Source of the DNA: Dichetophora obliterata
Lineage: Eukaryota; Arthropoda; Insecta; Diptera; Sciomyzidae
Assembly: GCA_963920525.1 (NCBI GenBank)
Contig: OY986439.1
Coordinates: 211,264,906 to 211,328,905, forward strand
Length of the DNA stretch: 64,000 bases
Reading direction: 5' to 3'
Below are positions 34,641-46,855 of the stretch, in pieces. Position 1 is the stretch's first letter. The number at the start of each line of letters is the position of its first letter. Under the pieces are notes generated by a model. That model was not told the DNA's origin. It was given only the letters and a program-made list of their open reading frames with translations, and did not search any database. The position numbers and the translations under genes were made by a program.

Positions 34641-36870
34641 AAATAATTTTAACAAGCTTGTCAAAACACAAATAATGGATTTTGAAAACAGTAATTTATA
34701 CTATTTATTGAATATCACAGAAAATGTATTTTAAATTTGGCCTAATTTTTGCAAGAAACAAAAAAGTTACACCCTTTTGAAACGCAAAATCATATTTTTT
34801 GAACTTAAAAACAATTAGCACTAAAATCTAAAATGGATTTTGGAAAAAAGTAGTTCAAGTGATTTATTGAATACCATAAAAAATGCAATCCGAATTAAAT
34901 ATAAATATTTCAAGAAACACAAAAGCTACAGATTCTTTAAAGCCAAAAACGTATTTTTTAAAATTTAAGACTACTTTTTGGCACTAAAAACCAAAATAAC
35001 CTTTGAAAAAAAAGTAGTTTAAATGATTTATTGAACATCATAGAAAACATATTTCAAATTTGGCTTCATTATTGCAAGAGACCAAAAAGTTACACCATTT
35101 TGAAACGCAAAATCGTATTCTTTTAACTTAAAAAAAAATTAGTATTAAAATCTAAAATGGTTTTTGGAAAAAAGTAGTTCAAGTGATTCATTGAATATCA
35201 CATAAAATACATTCCAAATTGGGCTTAAATATTTCAAGAAACAAAAAAACTACTGCTTTTTTAAAGCCAAAATCGTATTTTTTAAATTTAAAAAAATTTG
35301 GTGCTAAAAACTAATATGGATTTTTAAAAAAGTAGTTTAAATGATAAACTGAATATCATAGAAAATTCATTTTAAATTTGGCTTAACTATTGCTAGCAAA
35401 ATCGTATTTTTTGAAATTGAAAAAAAAAATTAGTACTAAAATTTACGATAGATTTTGGAAAAAAGTAGTTCAAGTGATTTACTGAATATCAAGGAAAATG
35501 CATTCCAAATTAGGCTTAAATATTTCAAGAAACAAAAAAGCTACAGATTTTTAAAGCCAAAATCGTATTTTTTTTAAATTTAAAACTAAATATTGGTACT
35601 AAAAACCAAAATGGATTTTTAAAAAAAGTAGTTAAAAATGATATATTGAATATCATAAAAAATATATTTTGAATTTGGCTTCATTATTGCAAGAGACAAA
35701 AAAGTTACACCATTTTGAAACGCAAAATCGTATTCTTTTAACTTTAAAAAAAATTAGTACTAAAATCTAAAATGGTTTTTGGAAAAAAGTAGTTCAAGTG
35801 ATTTATTGAATATCATTTAAAATACATTCAAAATTGGGCTTAAATATTTCAAGAAACAAAGAACTACTGCTTTTTTAAAGCCAAAATCGTATTTTTTAAA
35901 TATCAAAAAATTTTGGTTCTAAAAACTAAAATGGATTTCTAAAAAAGTAGTTTAAGTGATAAACTGAATATCATAGAAAATTCATTTTAAATTTGGCTGA
36001 ACTATTGCTAGCAACAAAAAAGTAACACCATTTTGAAATGCAAAATCGTATTTTTTTAAATTGAAAAAAATTTAGTACTAAAATTTACAATAGATTTTGG
36101 AAAAAAGTAATTCAAGTGATTTATTGAATTTCAAGGAAAATTAGGCTTAAATATTTCAAGTAACAAAAAACCTGCAGATTTTTTAAAAGCCAAAATCGTA
36201 TTTTTTAAATTTAAAATAAAATTTTGGTACTTAAAACCAAAATGGCCTTTAAAAAAAAGTAGCTTAAACGATTTATTTAATATCATAGAAAACATATATT
36301 AAATTTGGCTTCATTATTGCAAGAAACAAAAAAGTTACACCATTTCGAAACACAAAATCGTAGTTTTTGAACTTGAAAAAAAAATTAGTGCTAAAATTAA
36401 AAATAGATTTTAGAAAAAAGTAATTCAAGTGATTTATTTAATATCAAAGAAACTACATTCCAACTTGAACTTAGATATTTCAAGAAACAAAAAAGCTACA
36501 GATTTCTTAGAGCCAAATTCGTATTTTTTAAATTTAAAACTAAATTTTTGTACTAAAAACACAAATGCATTTTAAAAAAAGTAGTTTAAATGATTTATGA
36601 AATATCGTAGAAAATATATTTTAAATTTGGCTTACTTATTGCAAGAAACACGAGAGTGAGAGAATTTTGAAACGCGCAAGTTAAGCTCAAATCGTATATT
36701 TCTTAACTTTAAATAAAATTTTAGTACCAAAAAACAACATGGATTTGGAAAAAAATAGTTCAAACTATTAATTGAAAATCATAGATTATATATTCCTTAA
36801 TTTGATTTGGCTAATTATACCAAGAGACAAAAAAGTTATAGATTTTTGAGACGAAAAAGTCCATTTGTGG
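34640..36870. repeat. Satellite array with higher-order structure
   Basis: Monomers of about 160 bp alternate between type A (TTACACCATTTTGAAACGC) and type B (AGCTACAGAT or AACTACTGCT, then AAAGCCAAAATCGTA). The A-motif TACACC recurs at 34768, 35091, 35706 and 36336, with a variant at 36023 and a deleted one near 35393. The dimer is thus about 315-320 bp. Shared variants (TTCTTTTAAC at 35091 and 35706; TTGCTAGCAA in the following A unit of each) show a tetramer period of about 615 bp. Confidence 0.85.
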
Positions 36871-37639
36871 CCACTGTGCGGCGTAATAAATTTTCCTTCT
36901 CATGACTGATGTAAAAAAAAATTCGGTGATATTGACATGGAAAGTAATCACACATATTTTAAACTATGAAAATCTCCAGAATCATGCATTTTTAAATACA
37001 AAATCTTAACCTTGATATGCAAAAAAACAATCTTAAGTTTGTAAGATTTTACTTAAAAAGCAAGTAAATTAATTAATTAAAAAATATATATTGAAAGTGA
37101 TATAACTTTGGAAGTATGGTAATCCTCTAATTCGCATTATTGCTTTAGCTTGACGAATTTTAATCCGTTTTTAACGCTATATCGCGCAATAACGCCAATT
37201 TAAATTTTTACCTAAAAATCTGTTAAACAGTCGGGAAAATAAATAAAAACGACTTTTTTTAAATTAATATTTTATATGTAAGAAATATTTACAAAATATA
37301 TTTTTTTGCAGTTAAAAAGATTTACATATTGCAGGGCATATAGCATTGCTTTTAATATGGTAATTCATGATTAATGTAGTTTAAGAACTCACCAAAAAAA
37401 ATGTTAATTTTTCTTTGATTATGAACACTTTATATTAAAATTTAAGACCTTTTAAATAGTAATTAAAAATGTAGCAAAACACAAACTGCTGCCAAATGCA
37501 AAACCACACTGTTGCAGCTATAAATAAAAAATAACGGTTGATTCATTTATTTCTAATTGGAAAGTTAGAGTTTTTGGAATGTTTAGGAGCCATTTATAAG
37601 AACTAGTGTCGCCTGTGGCCGAAATTCGACCAACTTTCT
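36871..37639. other. AT-rich non-coding DNA
   Basis: No gene recognised. Confidence 0.35.
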
Positions 37640-38000
37640 GAAATTTCAATAGTTTTTTCTCATTCTGAGGCGTTGACCTTGCCTTAAGAAAATTTGCTGT
37701 ACTTAGAAAATCTAAAGTTTCAATACAAAAATACGTTTTACTGAGAAAAATTACAGTTTTCGAGATATCGTCTTTGATGTCAAAATAAAGGAAATTTTTC
37801 AAAATTTACTATTTGTAAGAAATTTCACCATCACAATATATATTCACTTAAGTTACATAAAGAAATGCTTATTGTAGGGTATCCGTAAGAGATAACGAAA
37901 AAGGTTTTTTGTACATTGTATAATGTCTAAAATTACCTCTTACGCCATGTTCTTTCAACGCTCATATTTCAGGTCAATGATCACAAAAATATTCGGTGAA
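37640..38000. repeat. Direct repeat, copy 1
   Basis: Matches 39335-39790 in order and orientation: TTTCAAT(a/c)GTTTTTTC, ATACAAAAATACGTT, TTGTAAGAAATTTCA, TGCTTATTGTAGGGTATCCG and ATATTTCAGGTC blocks. The copies have diverged by indels. Confidence 0.75.
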
Positions 38001-38483
38001 CTCCTTCTCCCTACTCTAATTTATTTAAAAAAAAAAATCACAATCGGTTCAGAAACACGGAAGAACTGTTTCTATATATAACGAAATGGCTTAAAACATT
38101 GACTTGTGTATATAACTTTGAAGTGGCTTGAAATATTTGAATTTTTTTTCGCAGAAATTATTTTTTACGTTTTAGAACTCTGTAGAAAATATAAAAACAA
38201 AGTTTTTGAAAATTTAATTTTCATCAAAAAAATCATAGCAGGTAGCTTATGATTTTCGATAATAGGAACTGTTTTTTGAATTTTGTGTTAAAATTAAGCA
38301 ATTTTTGCTAATAAAAGATTGTGAAAAAATAGCATTTTATAAGAACGAAAAAAATTACAACAAAAACGTTTGGCCTATTTTTGAGCAAAAACTGAATATT
38401 TTAGAAGTATTTTTAAAACCATGAAAAACATTGAATTGGTGAGATAACGGTAAACCTTTTCTTATTTCTCCAAAGTCAATTAA

Positions 38484-39260
38484 GGGAGGGTTCTCCTGGA
38501 TTTTTTTGGATTTGGCCGAAAAACAAGCAAAATTTGAGAATGGTTTGTGGGAAAATGAAAAGACATACGAACTTATGCTTTTGAACTTTGATTCGTGGTT
38601 TATTGACGAGTAAAAAAAAAAAAGATATTTGAAAAATTCAAAATGGCGGCTTGAAAATGGCGGCTTGAAAATGGCGGCTTGAAAATGGCGGCTTGAAAAT
38701 GGCGGATCTCGTCGACCTCTGCGCGCAAAACATCGACCTCCCGCGGACAGTGTGGGGCCTCAGGTAGTGAACTGAAATGAGAAATGTATAAAATTTATTA
38801 AAATTGATAACATTTCATATGCCTGGAACCTAACTTCAATTAAGTTTGGTAAAAAAAACCAATTTTATGGACTTTTAAAAAAAAAATTGAAATTTTTTGC
38901 TTTTTTTTTTACTTAGATCTCGTTTAAAAATTATAAATAAACAATTTTTTATGCCAATGTTAGGTTCCAGGCGTACAAAAAAGTATATACTTTCAAACAT
39001 TCTTTGAATGAAGGAAATCGGATCAATAGAACAAGCCCTGTGCTGTCCGTTAGATTAGAAAACATGGTTCCGAGAAAAACGCGTTTAAAGTTTTTAGAAA
39101 GTTGGTACGCGCGCGTGACATGGGTACGTTTGACACGCTCTAGCTCGAGAAATACGCGTCGTATTGAAATATCCCTTGGCACAAACATTCTACATATATG
39201 TAACTTTCATTTTATGTAAAAAAAATCGATTTTTTCAAAAAAATCCATGAGAACCTTCCC
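38484..39260. mobile_element. TTAA-flanked MITE, 777 bp
   Basis: Ends GGGAGGGTTCTCCTGGATTT and, inverted, GGGAAGGTTCTCATGGATTT. TTAA lies on both sides (38480-38483, 39261-39264). It contains the 14-bp tandem at 38639-38706. Overlapping frames at 38949-39219 on both strands have no recognisable domain. Confidence 0.75.
38639..38706. repeat. 14-bp tandem repeat inside MITE
   Basis: GAAAATGGCGGCTT repeated about four to five times. Confidence 0.9.
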
Positions 39261-39334
39261 TTAATTAATCTTTCAGGCAAAGAAAATTTGATGAAAATCG
39301 ATTGAAAAATGGCCAAGGTATTTGATTGCAAAAT

Positions 39335-39790
39335 CAAAACTTGAAATTTCAATCGTTTTTTCCTCAATTTGAGGCGATGACCTTGTTTCAAAGAAATATG
39401 TTGTACTGATCCATCCGTGAAAAATAATACCAAAAAAGCTTTCGTATACCGTTATATTTCTGAACCAACGACGTTTCATACAAAAATACGTTGTACTGAA
39501 AACATCAAAAGTCTTCAAGACACCACAATAATTTTTATGTCAAATTAACGGAAATTTTTCAGACTTTACTTTTTGTAAGAAATTTCAGCAATATATATTC
39601 ACTCTTGTTGTATAAAAAAATGCTTATTGTAGGGTATCCGTAAGAGATGACGCAAAATGTCGGCAGTATTTCTTGCACACCTTATCAATGTCTAAAATTC
39701 GCTCTTGCATGATATTCTTCCATCTATTACACTTTAGCTTTCATTAATTAAATGCTTTTTACGCTCATATTTCAGGTCGAAGGTCACCAA
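39335..39790. repeat. Direct repeat, copy 2
   Basis: Second copy of the 37640-38000 unit, offset by about 1.75 kb, and longer because of internal insertions. Confidence 0.75.
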
Positions 39791-39929
39791 TCTAAAATGT
39801 CATCATACTGTTCAGCCAGATCTTTCATTTGATACCTCGTTCACCATTCTACATCTTCAGAGCCCTGAGATTCCTTATAAAAAATAATTCAAACTTTAAA
39901 CGTTAATATTTCAGGTCAGAGGTCACATA

Positions 39930-41596
39930 CAGTGGTGTGAAATATAATAGAGCCACCTGCTGTTCTATAAATCGAATGTTTTTTTTAACCTTGTACAAAA
40001 TATTTTTAGATAAAGTTTTTTCATGCATTATTAGTAATTCTCTTTCTTATTGTAATCCCGTTATTTTGTCTGTAATTGAAGCAACGTTTCTAATGATATC
40101 AGTGTTTGTATGGCAGTTGAAGAACAACAAGTGTGAAATAAAATAGAGCCAATTTTAAAGTAAAAACGAATATTAAAGTAAAAACCAACTTCTTTAAATT
40201 TTTTTTTTTTTTTTTGAAAAAGTGAGTATAGAGACAGACTATCTTATTTCTATTATAATTTAAACAAAAATATTGATAAATTAGTTAACAAAATGGGCAG
40301 AGGAAAGCATTGTAGCGTGGAGGGCCGCAAATTGATACAAAAGCTTAATCAAGAAGGTAAATCGCAAAGAAAAATAGCTGAAATTATTGGATGTTCCAAG
40401 AAAATGGTAGAAAATGCCATAAAGTATGAAGAGAAGCAAGAAACAAGAGGAAGAAAACCCAAAATATCTGAGACTTTAAAACGAAAAATACTGCGTCACG
40501 TGAAACGGGACCCCTCTGTGACGTCATCCGCCCTTAAAAAGGAATATCAACTTGTTATGGATACTTCTACAATACGATTTATGCTCCTTAATAATGATTT
40601 AAAAGCAAGAAGTGCACGCAAAGTGCCTTTTCTATCAAAGCGCAACATAAAACAAAGGCTTGAATTCGCAAAGGAACACGTAAATTGGCCCCTATCTAAA
40701 TGGCGTAATGTTTTGTGGTCGGATGAGTCCAAAGTAAATTTATTTAACTCGGATCGAAGTTCTCTTCAAGTTCGGAGACCCAAAAATAAAGAATTTAGCC
40801 CTCAATATACCATTAAAACCGTAAAACATGGAGGGGGTAATATTATGGTATGGGGGTGTTTTTCATATTATGGAGTTGGACCCTTATATCGTATACAGGA
40901 TATAATGGATGCAAAATTGTATACAAATATTTTAAGAGAAGTTATGATGCCTTATGCTGAGTGGGAAATGCCGCTCCAATGGATATTCCAACAGGACAAT
41001 GATCCTTAACATTCTTCGAAATTGGCAAAGGCATGGTTCAGGGACAACCATGTGAAGGTTTTGGGATGGCCTTCACAGTCACCAGACCAAATCCCATCGA
41101 AAACTTATTGGGCGAGGTTAAAAGATGTCTTAGAGGAAAGAATCCATCAAATAAAGATGAGCTGTGGACTATGGTTGAGACTGCATGGAAGAATATTCCA
41201 GTCACGACTTGTCAAAAGTTAGTTGACTCTATGCCGCAGCGCTGCTTCGCAGTAATACAAAAAATTGGCAGTTCCACAAAGTACTGAGGTAGTATAAGTG
41301 GTTATATAAGGAATTATTTTATTAAACATATTATTTATTTTATCTTTTTAATAATTTTAGGAGGTCAGTTTAGATGGCTCTATTTTATTTCACAGGAAAA
41401 ATAAATGTATATACCGAATTTGATTAATTTTAATTTTTAGGGCACTGAATTTAAATATTTAATTTATGTATTTTCTTTTTTATAATATTACCTAATAAAA
41501 AACCAAGAAAAATTTTAAAGAATATTATCATCTGTCTAATTTTTTTAGTATTGAAATTGAGGTTCGGCGGTGGCTCTATTATTTTTCACACCACTG
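39930..41596 (+). mobile_element. Tc1-type transposon, 1667 bp, IR/DR ends
   Basis: Flanked by TA (39928-39929, 41597-41598). Outer ends CAGTGGTGTGAAATATAATA and, inverted, CAGTGGTGTGAAAAATAATA. A second related motif, GTGTGAAATAAAATAGAGCC, lies inside at 40130-40152 and its inverse at 41374-41395. Each end thus has an outer and an inner repeat about 200 bp apart, the IR/DR layout known from some Tc1 elements. It encodes a broken transposase and lies downstream of direct repeat copy 2. Confidence 0.93.
40293..41287 (+). pseudogene. Tc1 transposase, one stop and one frameshift
   Basis: The N-terminus has a paired helix-turn-helix DNA-binding region (EGRKLIQKLNQEGKSQRKIA, then a KRKILRHVKRDPS segment) with a GRKPK linker. 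The DDE catalytic core follows: first Asp in WSDESKVNLF, second in FQQDNDP, third (Glu) in the PIEN region of the downstream frame. A TAA at 41007-41009 replaces a codon right after DNDP, and a one-base deletion near 41090 moves the rest into the frame ending at 41287. Otherwise the full length of about 330 codons is present. It would cut and paste at TA sites; this copy cannot make intact protein. Confidence 0.92.
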
Positions 41597-41799
41597 TATA
41601 GGGCACAGAACCTTTCGAATGATATCAGTTTTATTGCTCTTATTCTAAAATTAATATCGAAATTGATGTTTGCCTATTAATATATAAGATTTCGAATTAA
41701 TTTATTCTCTTTGAGTTATTTTTACAGAATAATTTCTAAATTTCTAATCTGCAACACGGCGCGATATAGGTTTAAGATTAGTTAGAACGATAAGATAAA

Positions 41800-42154
41800 G
41801 AAGTATTAGTTTTGCAAGAATACCACATTCAGACATTGTGAAGTATAGTTGATTCCTTATTGGGTTGTCCAAGGCGCCTTTGTAGTCGACAAAAAGATGG
41901 TAGGTGTCGATTTGTTTTTCATGGGTCTTTCCAAGATTTGCCGTGAAGATCTGGTCGATGGTAGACTTTCCAGATCTGAAGCCAAACTGATAAGGTTCAA
42001 TCAGTTCGCTTAGATTGGGATTCAATTTTTCACTTGACGATGCTTGGAATTTCAAACTGGCGACAGCAAGCGAGAGACAGAAATGGCTGGCGCACATTCT
42101 TAGATAAGGCCAAGACCGGCCTATGGTTGTAGCGCCATCTAAGTAGTAGTAATT
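41800..42154 (+). mobile_element. RTE-like LINE copy with 5' inversion
   Basis: 42034-42154 is the 3' end of the same family as 17880-20923 in plus orientation, ending GTAGCGCCATCTAAGTAG. 41800-42033 is an upstream RT segment in minus orientation (FVDYK, STIDQI and GFRSGKS readable), equivalent to about 18900-19140 of the intact copy. Roughly 0.9 kb between the two parts is missing. This is the arrangement produced by twin priming. The 138-codon minus-strand frame across the junction is fortuitous. Confidence 0.85.
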
Positions 42155-42728
42155 ATGCAAGCATACAAATTTTTAACTTGATTTAAAAAAATTCGCTGTA
42201 TGATTTCAACTTTCAATAACAAATTCGTGTAAAACTTAATTCCGATCAGATCGTTTTTTGACTTAGGTACTTAAGATAGAGTATAAAGAACAATAGCATA
42301 GAATGAAAAATAAAAACGGAAAATATCAGCTGCTTTCACATGTGTTCCTTGTCAATGTAGCACTCAAATGCAATGCTATCAATCCAATTAATAGCTCAGC
42401 TCCCACACAACCCCCTCTCCTTCCACACATTCACATAAATGTTATAATCCAATATTTTTCCGTTGCAATTCCATTAAGGTCATTGAATACTAGCAACAAA
42501 ATTAAATACACTCTACGTTCACTGTCACTTTGTTCAGTACTCACTTCTATGGCTATGTTGTATCGTATCCAAGCATATATACATCTATGCACCACCCTTA
42601 CTTTTATGATTTCCTAACAATGCGCCCCATCAACATCATCATTATTTATCGGCCTTACGTACTGGCACATGCATCAAAGTTGTTTCATCTGCTCAAAAAA
42701 TGATTTTTCTTTCTGATCTGCTTGATAC

Positions 42729-42759
<31 letters not shown>

Positions 42760-44165
42760 AGAGATTAACACCGCAATATATATATAAATATGCACCGCTA
42801 TAAACATCGAAATATATTCGCATCCTTGTCTGTATTCTTCATGTGAGCTCTTGAATTTCTTTTTCGGGCTTTGAATTTTCTTACAATTCAATCATTAATA
42901 AAGCTTTGGGCGCAAAGTTCTTTAGTGAATTGTTCTCGCCTACAACTGCGTCACATCCGTCGTCAACATCCTCAACATCCTCAACTTCCTTTAATTCAAG
43001 GAACAAACGCACGACTCTGCTTAGTTTCTTTGCATTATTATCCTGTTAATATTATCATTATCCTGGCGCAATATGTGTGCGTGTGTGTATGTGTGTGTGT
43101 GTGTCATGTTGTAATAAATGCATTGAACGCAAAGTTTTCTTCACTCCAACATTTTCTCAAACTAAAGTATTTCCTTTGTCTGTCTGTCTGTCTATATGTC
43201 TGCATGTGTGTGTGTATTTCTGTCTTACCTTGTAAATCTGTCGCTTTCCGGTATTTCATCTATGTTTGCAATGTTTGTCTATTTATTTATGTCATTACTT
43301 TGTTTATACATCTTGCCTGTCTGTCGGTCTGAATGCGCCTTTGATTTTCTTCTACTCGTTCTATACGAGTTCGACTATGTATTGAGTGTATTTGGGCGTA
43401 TGTATTTGGGCTTGTTCGTTTGTATAGATAGCAATTTATTTGCTCTAACGTAACATTGTTATGTTTGGAATTTTCAAAAATTGTTTCTTGCTAATATAAG
43501 TATTATTAGTAGATTGAGACGAGATTTTTGTTTATTGTATGTAGCTAATGAAATACTTTTGTTCAGGTGCAACCTTTTTTTTTGAGGAAGTGTTTTTAAA
43601 GGGAGGAAAAGTATGATGTTTCGTCATTAAAAGCTCTCAAATGTAGAGCTGATTAGCTGACTAGCTCACTTGCGGCTCTTTTCACGGATTCCGGCTCTTG
43701 GCTCAAAAACGAGGGATATTTTTTTGAGTCCCAGTTATTTTTTAACTATCCCGCTTGTAAAAATTGGTCGATGATGAAATTGTTATGCAGAACTGTAATC
43801 GGAATGTGACAAAATTATGACCACCTTCTGAATTTATTCGTCTGTGTAGCTTCATCGTGTTTTCGTGAAACAAAAAATTTTCCAGTGAAGTGTATATGTA
43901 AAAATTATTACCCAGTGGGCAAAAGCAGGGCCTTGAAGCGCTTCTAGCTAGCCATCATATGGATTTCTCAGCCCTTTCGTACTCATTTCCAAGCCCATTA
44001 ACTTTTTTATATGAAACGAGAAAATTTCCTAGGCCTTCCTCTCTCGCGACTCTAAAGAAGTCTGCTAGAAGCCCTTTTTGAGCATGTACATTAAAAAGAA
44101 AAGCAATATAAATATCAATTTGAAATAAAAAAAACTTTTGACAGTTTTGACAATCATTGCAAGTG
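42155..44165. other. Non-coding DNA with CA/GT microsatellites
   Basis: (CA)n with a GA tail at 42728-42762, interrupted (TG)n at 43073-43104, and TCTG runs near 43180. No gene recognised; frames at 42303-43453 follow microsatellite composition. Confidence 0.45.
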
Positions 44166-44167
44166 AA

Positions 44168-44222
44168 TGTAAGCTTTTGGGAGCGCGGGTTCGATACCCA
44201 GCCCGGACTAAAAAAAAAATTT
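44168..44222 (+). repeat. tRNA-like B-box fragment followed by A-run
   Basis: GCGGGTTCGATACCCAGC is a strong T-arm with B-box, then CCGGACT and an A-run. No A-box upstream. Same 3' layout as the minus-strand copy at 3441-3490. Confidence 0.4.
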
Positions 44223-44324
44223 TTTGTATTTTTTTAAAATCTACATTTTTTTACAAATTTTTGTGTTCATTAAAAAAAATTTTTGGAATTTTTTTGGTAA
44301 GTTTCTTTATACAAATGGTGTCGC

Positions 44325-44567
44325 TACTGGAATGGGTGGATCAGCCCTCCAAAGTTAGTGGGGGTCGATCATACATTTGGACTCGATTGGGGCACTCTAA
44401 ATGGGTCAAAGAAGAATTTTTCAAAATTTGACCCTACGGGACAGAAGTCAAAAATTGGGGCTTTAGAATTCGTTTTAGAGGTACAGCTCCACAGGTAAAG
44501 TTTCTTATTTTAATCCCTAGAATACGATTTTCACTGAGCAATGGGCGATTTTTAAATCGACCCGCCC
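44325..44567 (-). mobile_element. Partial copy of the 6097-6613 MITE
   Basis: Inverted relative to the copy at 6097, ending with GCGGGTCGATTT in inverse at 44567 and a TA. The far half is missing (truncated near 44325). Confidence 0.8.
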
Positions 44568-45300
44568 TAACATGCATACATCCACTTTTACGTATATAGA
44601 TTTTATACCCTTATTGTTAATTTCTTATGTATCAGCAAGTAGTATAGTACCCTTATGTGCCGCTCTTAGAGCTGCTGTAGGCAGTGTTGAAGGGTTAAAC
44701 CAAACATCCTTGCGAAAATTAATAGCGAAATTTTATACTCGATTAATCGATTTGAAAATATTTTTTTTTTAAATTGAATAAAATAATGAATAATTAATTA
44801 CTTTTAACGAGAAGATTGCATACAGTAAAAAATTTGAGGGTAAATTTTATCTTTTTTATAACATTTGTGTGGTATAAACTTTTTTTATTCCAAATAATTT
44901 ATAAATTTTATACCACTCAATATTATAAAAATAATAAAACAAATATAATTTTAAAATTTCATATGTTAGCATCATGTGTTAGCCAAAAATATTCTCTTTC
45001 GAAAGAAAAAAATTCACCAAAATCGGGAAATTTAAAAATATAGTGGTTTCGATTGGTCTGAAGAGAAAAATGGTCTGAAAAAATTTATAAGATTTTATGG
45101 TATAACTTTTTGGTTTGGATTTATATTTTGTATACATATAGTATAAAATTTATGCTCATATTTTTTACTGTGCACGCATTTCATTCATCGATGAAAATAT
45201 TGCTCCTGAAAAAAGTGTGTTAAATTTACACACAAGGAACCTATTCGTTTCTAGAAGTAAGGGAGCCATGAAGGTTAAAGGCACTCTGGCGCACCGGATC
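44568..45300. other. AT-rich non-coding DNA
   Basis: Nothing recognised. Confidence 0.3.
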
Positions 45301-45304
45301 TTAA

Positions 45305-45998
45305 GGGGAGGTTTTAGTAGAAATAGACAGAAAAATTTGTTTTTGTTTTTTGCTTTATTTTCATCCTTAGAATCTTGAAAATATGTAGTCAAAAGGCTAT
45401 ATCCCTATCTAATTTAATTTACGAGTCGTAGCGTATGAGGCGAGAGAGTGCGTCGGCCGAAAAACAGGTATAAATGTTTTTCTCGAAACACTTTTTTTCC
45501 GCGCTGTAGGCTTCAACGACTTGACCGATTTCGATGTTTAACGTCTCAAATTAAAGCTTATTCAATTAAGGGTGCCTTCAGGAGGCATTTTTTCCAACAA
45601 AATTAATTATCAATATTTTTTAATGTTAAAGCAAAAGAAAAAGGATGAAAAACAGGGTTTTTTTCAAAGGGACGCCATTTTTTCCCAAAAGGTTTTTATT
45701 CAAATCGGAAACAAGGTCCCCCAAATTTCATCTAGGTTAATAATTTTGTTGGTTTTTTCGTTTCGCATAGATCACTTGGCAGGGCTGTAGAGTGTGCAAC
45801 GCACATCGGCAATCGTCGCGCACGGCTTTGATCAGCGAGACCTTCAGCCGCCATTTTTAATTATTTTTCATCGAAAAAATTGTGTAATGTTCTTGAAATA
45901 TACACTAATAAATGCCACAAAAAAATTTTTCAAAAAGTATTTACGTTCGCTCAAAAAAAGGTGCTGAAATTACGTTACGTTTCTACTAGAACCTCCCC
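45305..45998. mobile_element. TTAA-flanked MITE, 694 bp
   Basis: Ends GGGGAGGTTTTAGTAGAAA and, inverted, GGGGAGGTTCTAGTAGAAA. TTAA at 45301-45304 and 45999-46002. Non-coding. Confidence 0.8.
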
Positions 45999-46097
45999 TT
46001 AAGCGCTGTAGAATCTGTTTTAGCAAAATTGATTTGAATTTTTTTTTGAAATATTCTAGAAATTCGGTTTTTAAAAAATGGTTTGCCTAAAACTTCC

Positions 46098-46650
46098 TTA
46101 AGGGGGTATATTAATTTTTTCACTCCGTTTGTAACGCCGACAAGGAGGCGCGGCCGGTATAAAAAGTACATATATTCCTGATCAGCATCACCTCCTGAGT
46201 CAATTTAGCCATGTCCGTCTGTCCGTCTGTGTCCACGATAGCAGCCGTAATTTTTGAGCTATCATAACGAAATTCAAAATATAAGCTTTTTATACAAAAA
46301 TGGATCTGTCAAGTTCGAATCTGAGCAAAATCAGATGAAAACCACGCCTACCTCCCATACGAAGTGACTTAACCAAAACGGTAAGATCTCTTTAAATTCC
46401 ACAAAAATCAATTAAATGACTTCATATTTTGCCCAGTGTCTTAAATATTGAATATTTATTTTGAGTATTAAGTTTGTAAAAATCGAATGAAAACAACGCC
46501 TACCTCCCATATAAAGTGACTTAACCAAAACGGAAAAATATCTTTAAATATATTTAACAGTTTGCTTAAGAATTTATATATACTCTAATTTGGCAGTGGG
46601 GGTATTTTAACTTCGGCCCAGTCGAAGATAATTCCTTACTAGTTTCACTA
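46098..46650 (+). mobile_element. DINE-1/INE-1-like Helentron (non-autonomous)
   Basis: Contains TTTTTCACTCCGTTTGTAAC near the 5' end, TATTCCTGATCAGCATCA, then GCCATGTCCGTCTGTCCGTC (GTCY array). At the 3' end the hairpin CTTCG/CGAAG (46611-46627) is followed closely by CTAGT. This order is what I know of dipteran DINE-1 or 'mini-me' elements, which are Helentron-derived and depend on another element's Rep/helicase. Good evidence for a dipteran genome. Confidence 0.8.
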
Positions 46651-46855
46651 AAAACGGTTTTTTCACTAAAAACGGAAAAAGGATATAAAGCGAAGGGGTT
46701 CTAGGTTGAAACTTTTTCTATCGGGACAGTTTTTACCAAAAACCTCAAATCGAACATGTAGTTTAAGAAATGTTCGCGATTTTTAATATGTTTGTGTGTT
46801 CCAGCTGTCACAGGCCTCAACAGCGCCCTTGTGTGTTGCAGCTATCGAATCCTTC

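Noticed and set aside
41744..42160. 138-codon minus-strand frame resembling RT
   Set aside because: It crosses the twin-priming junction; its first 40 or so codons are antisense to the LINE 3' end, so it is not a gene.
42303..43453. Cluster of overlapping plus-strand frames with hydrophobic stretches
   Set aside because: They run through CA/GT/TCTG microsatellites; hydrophobicity comes from T-rich codons and no domain or splice pattern is seen.
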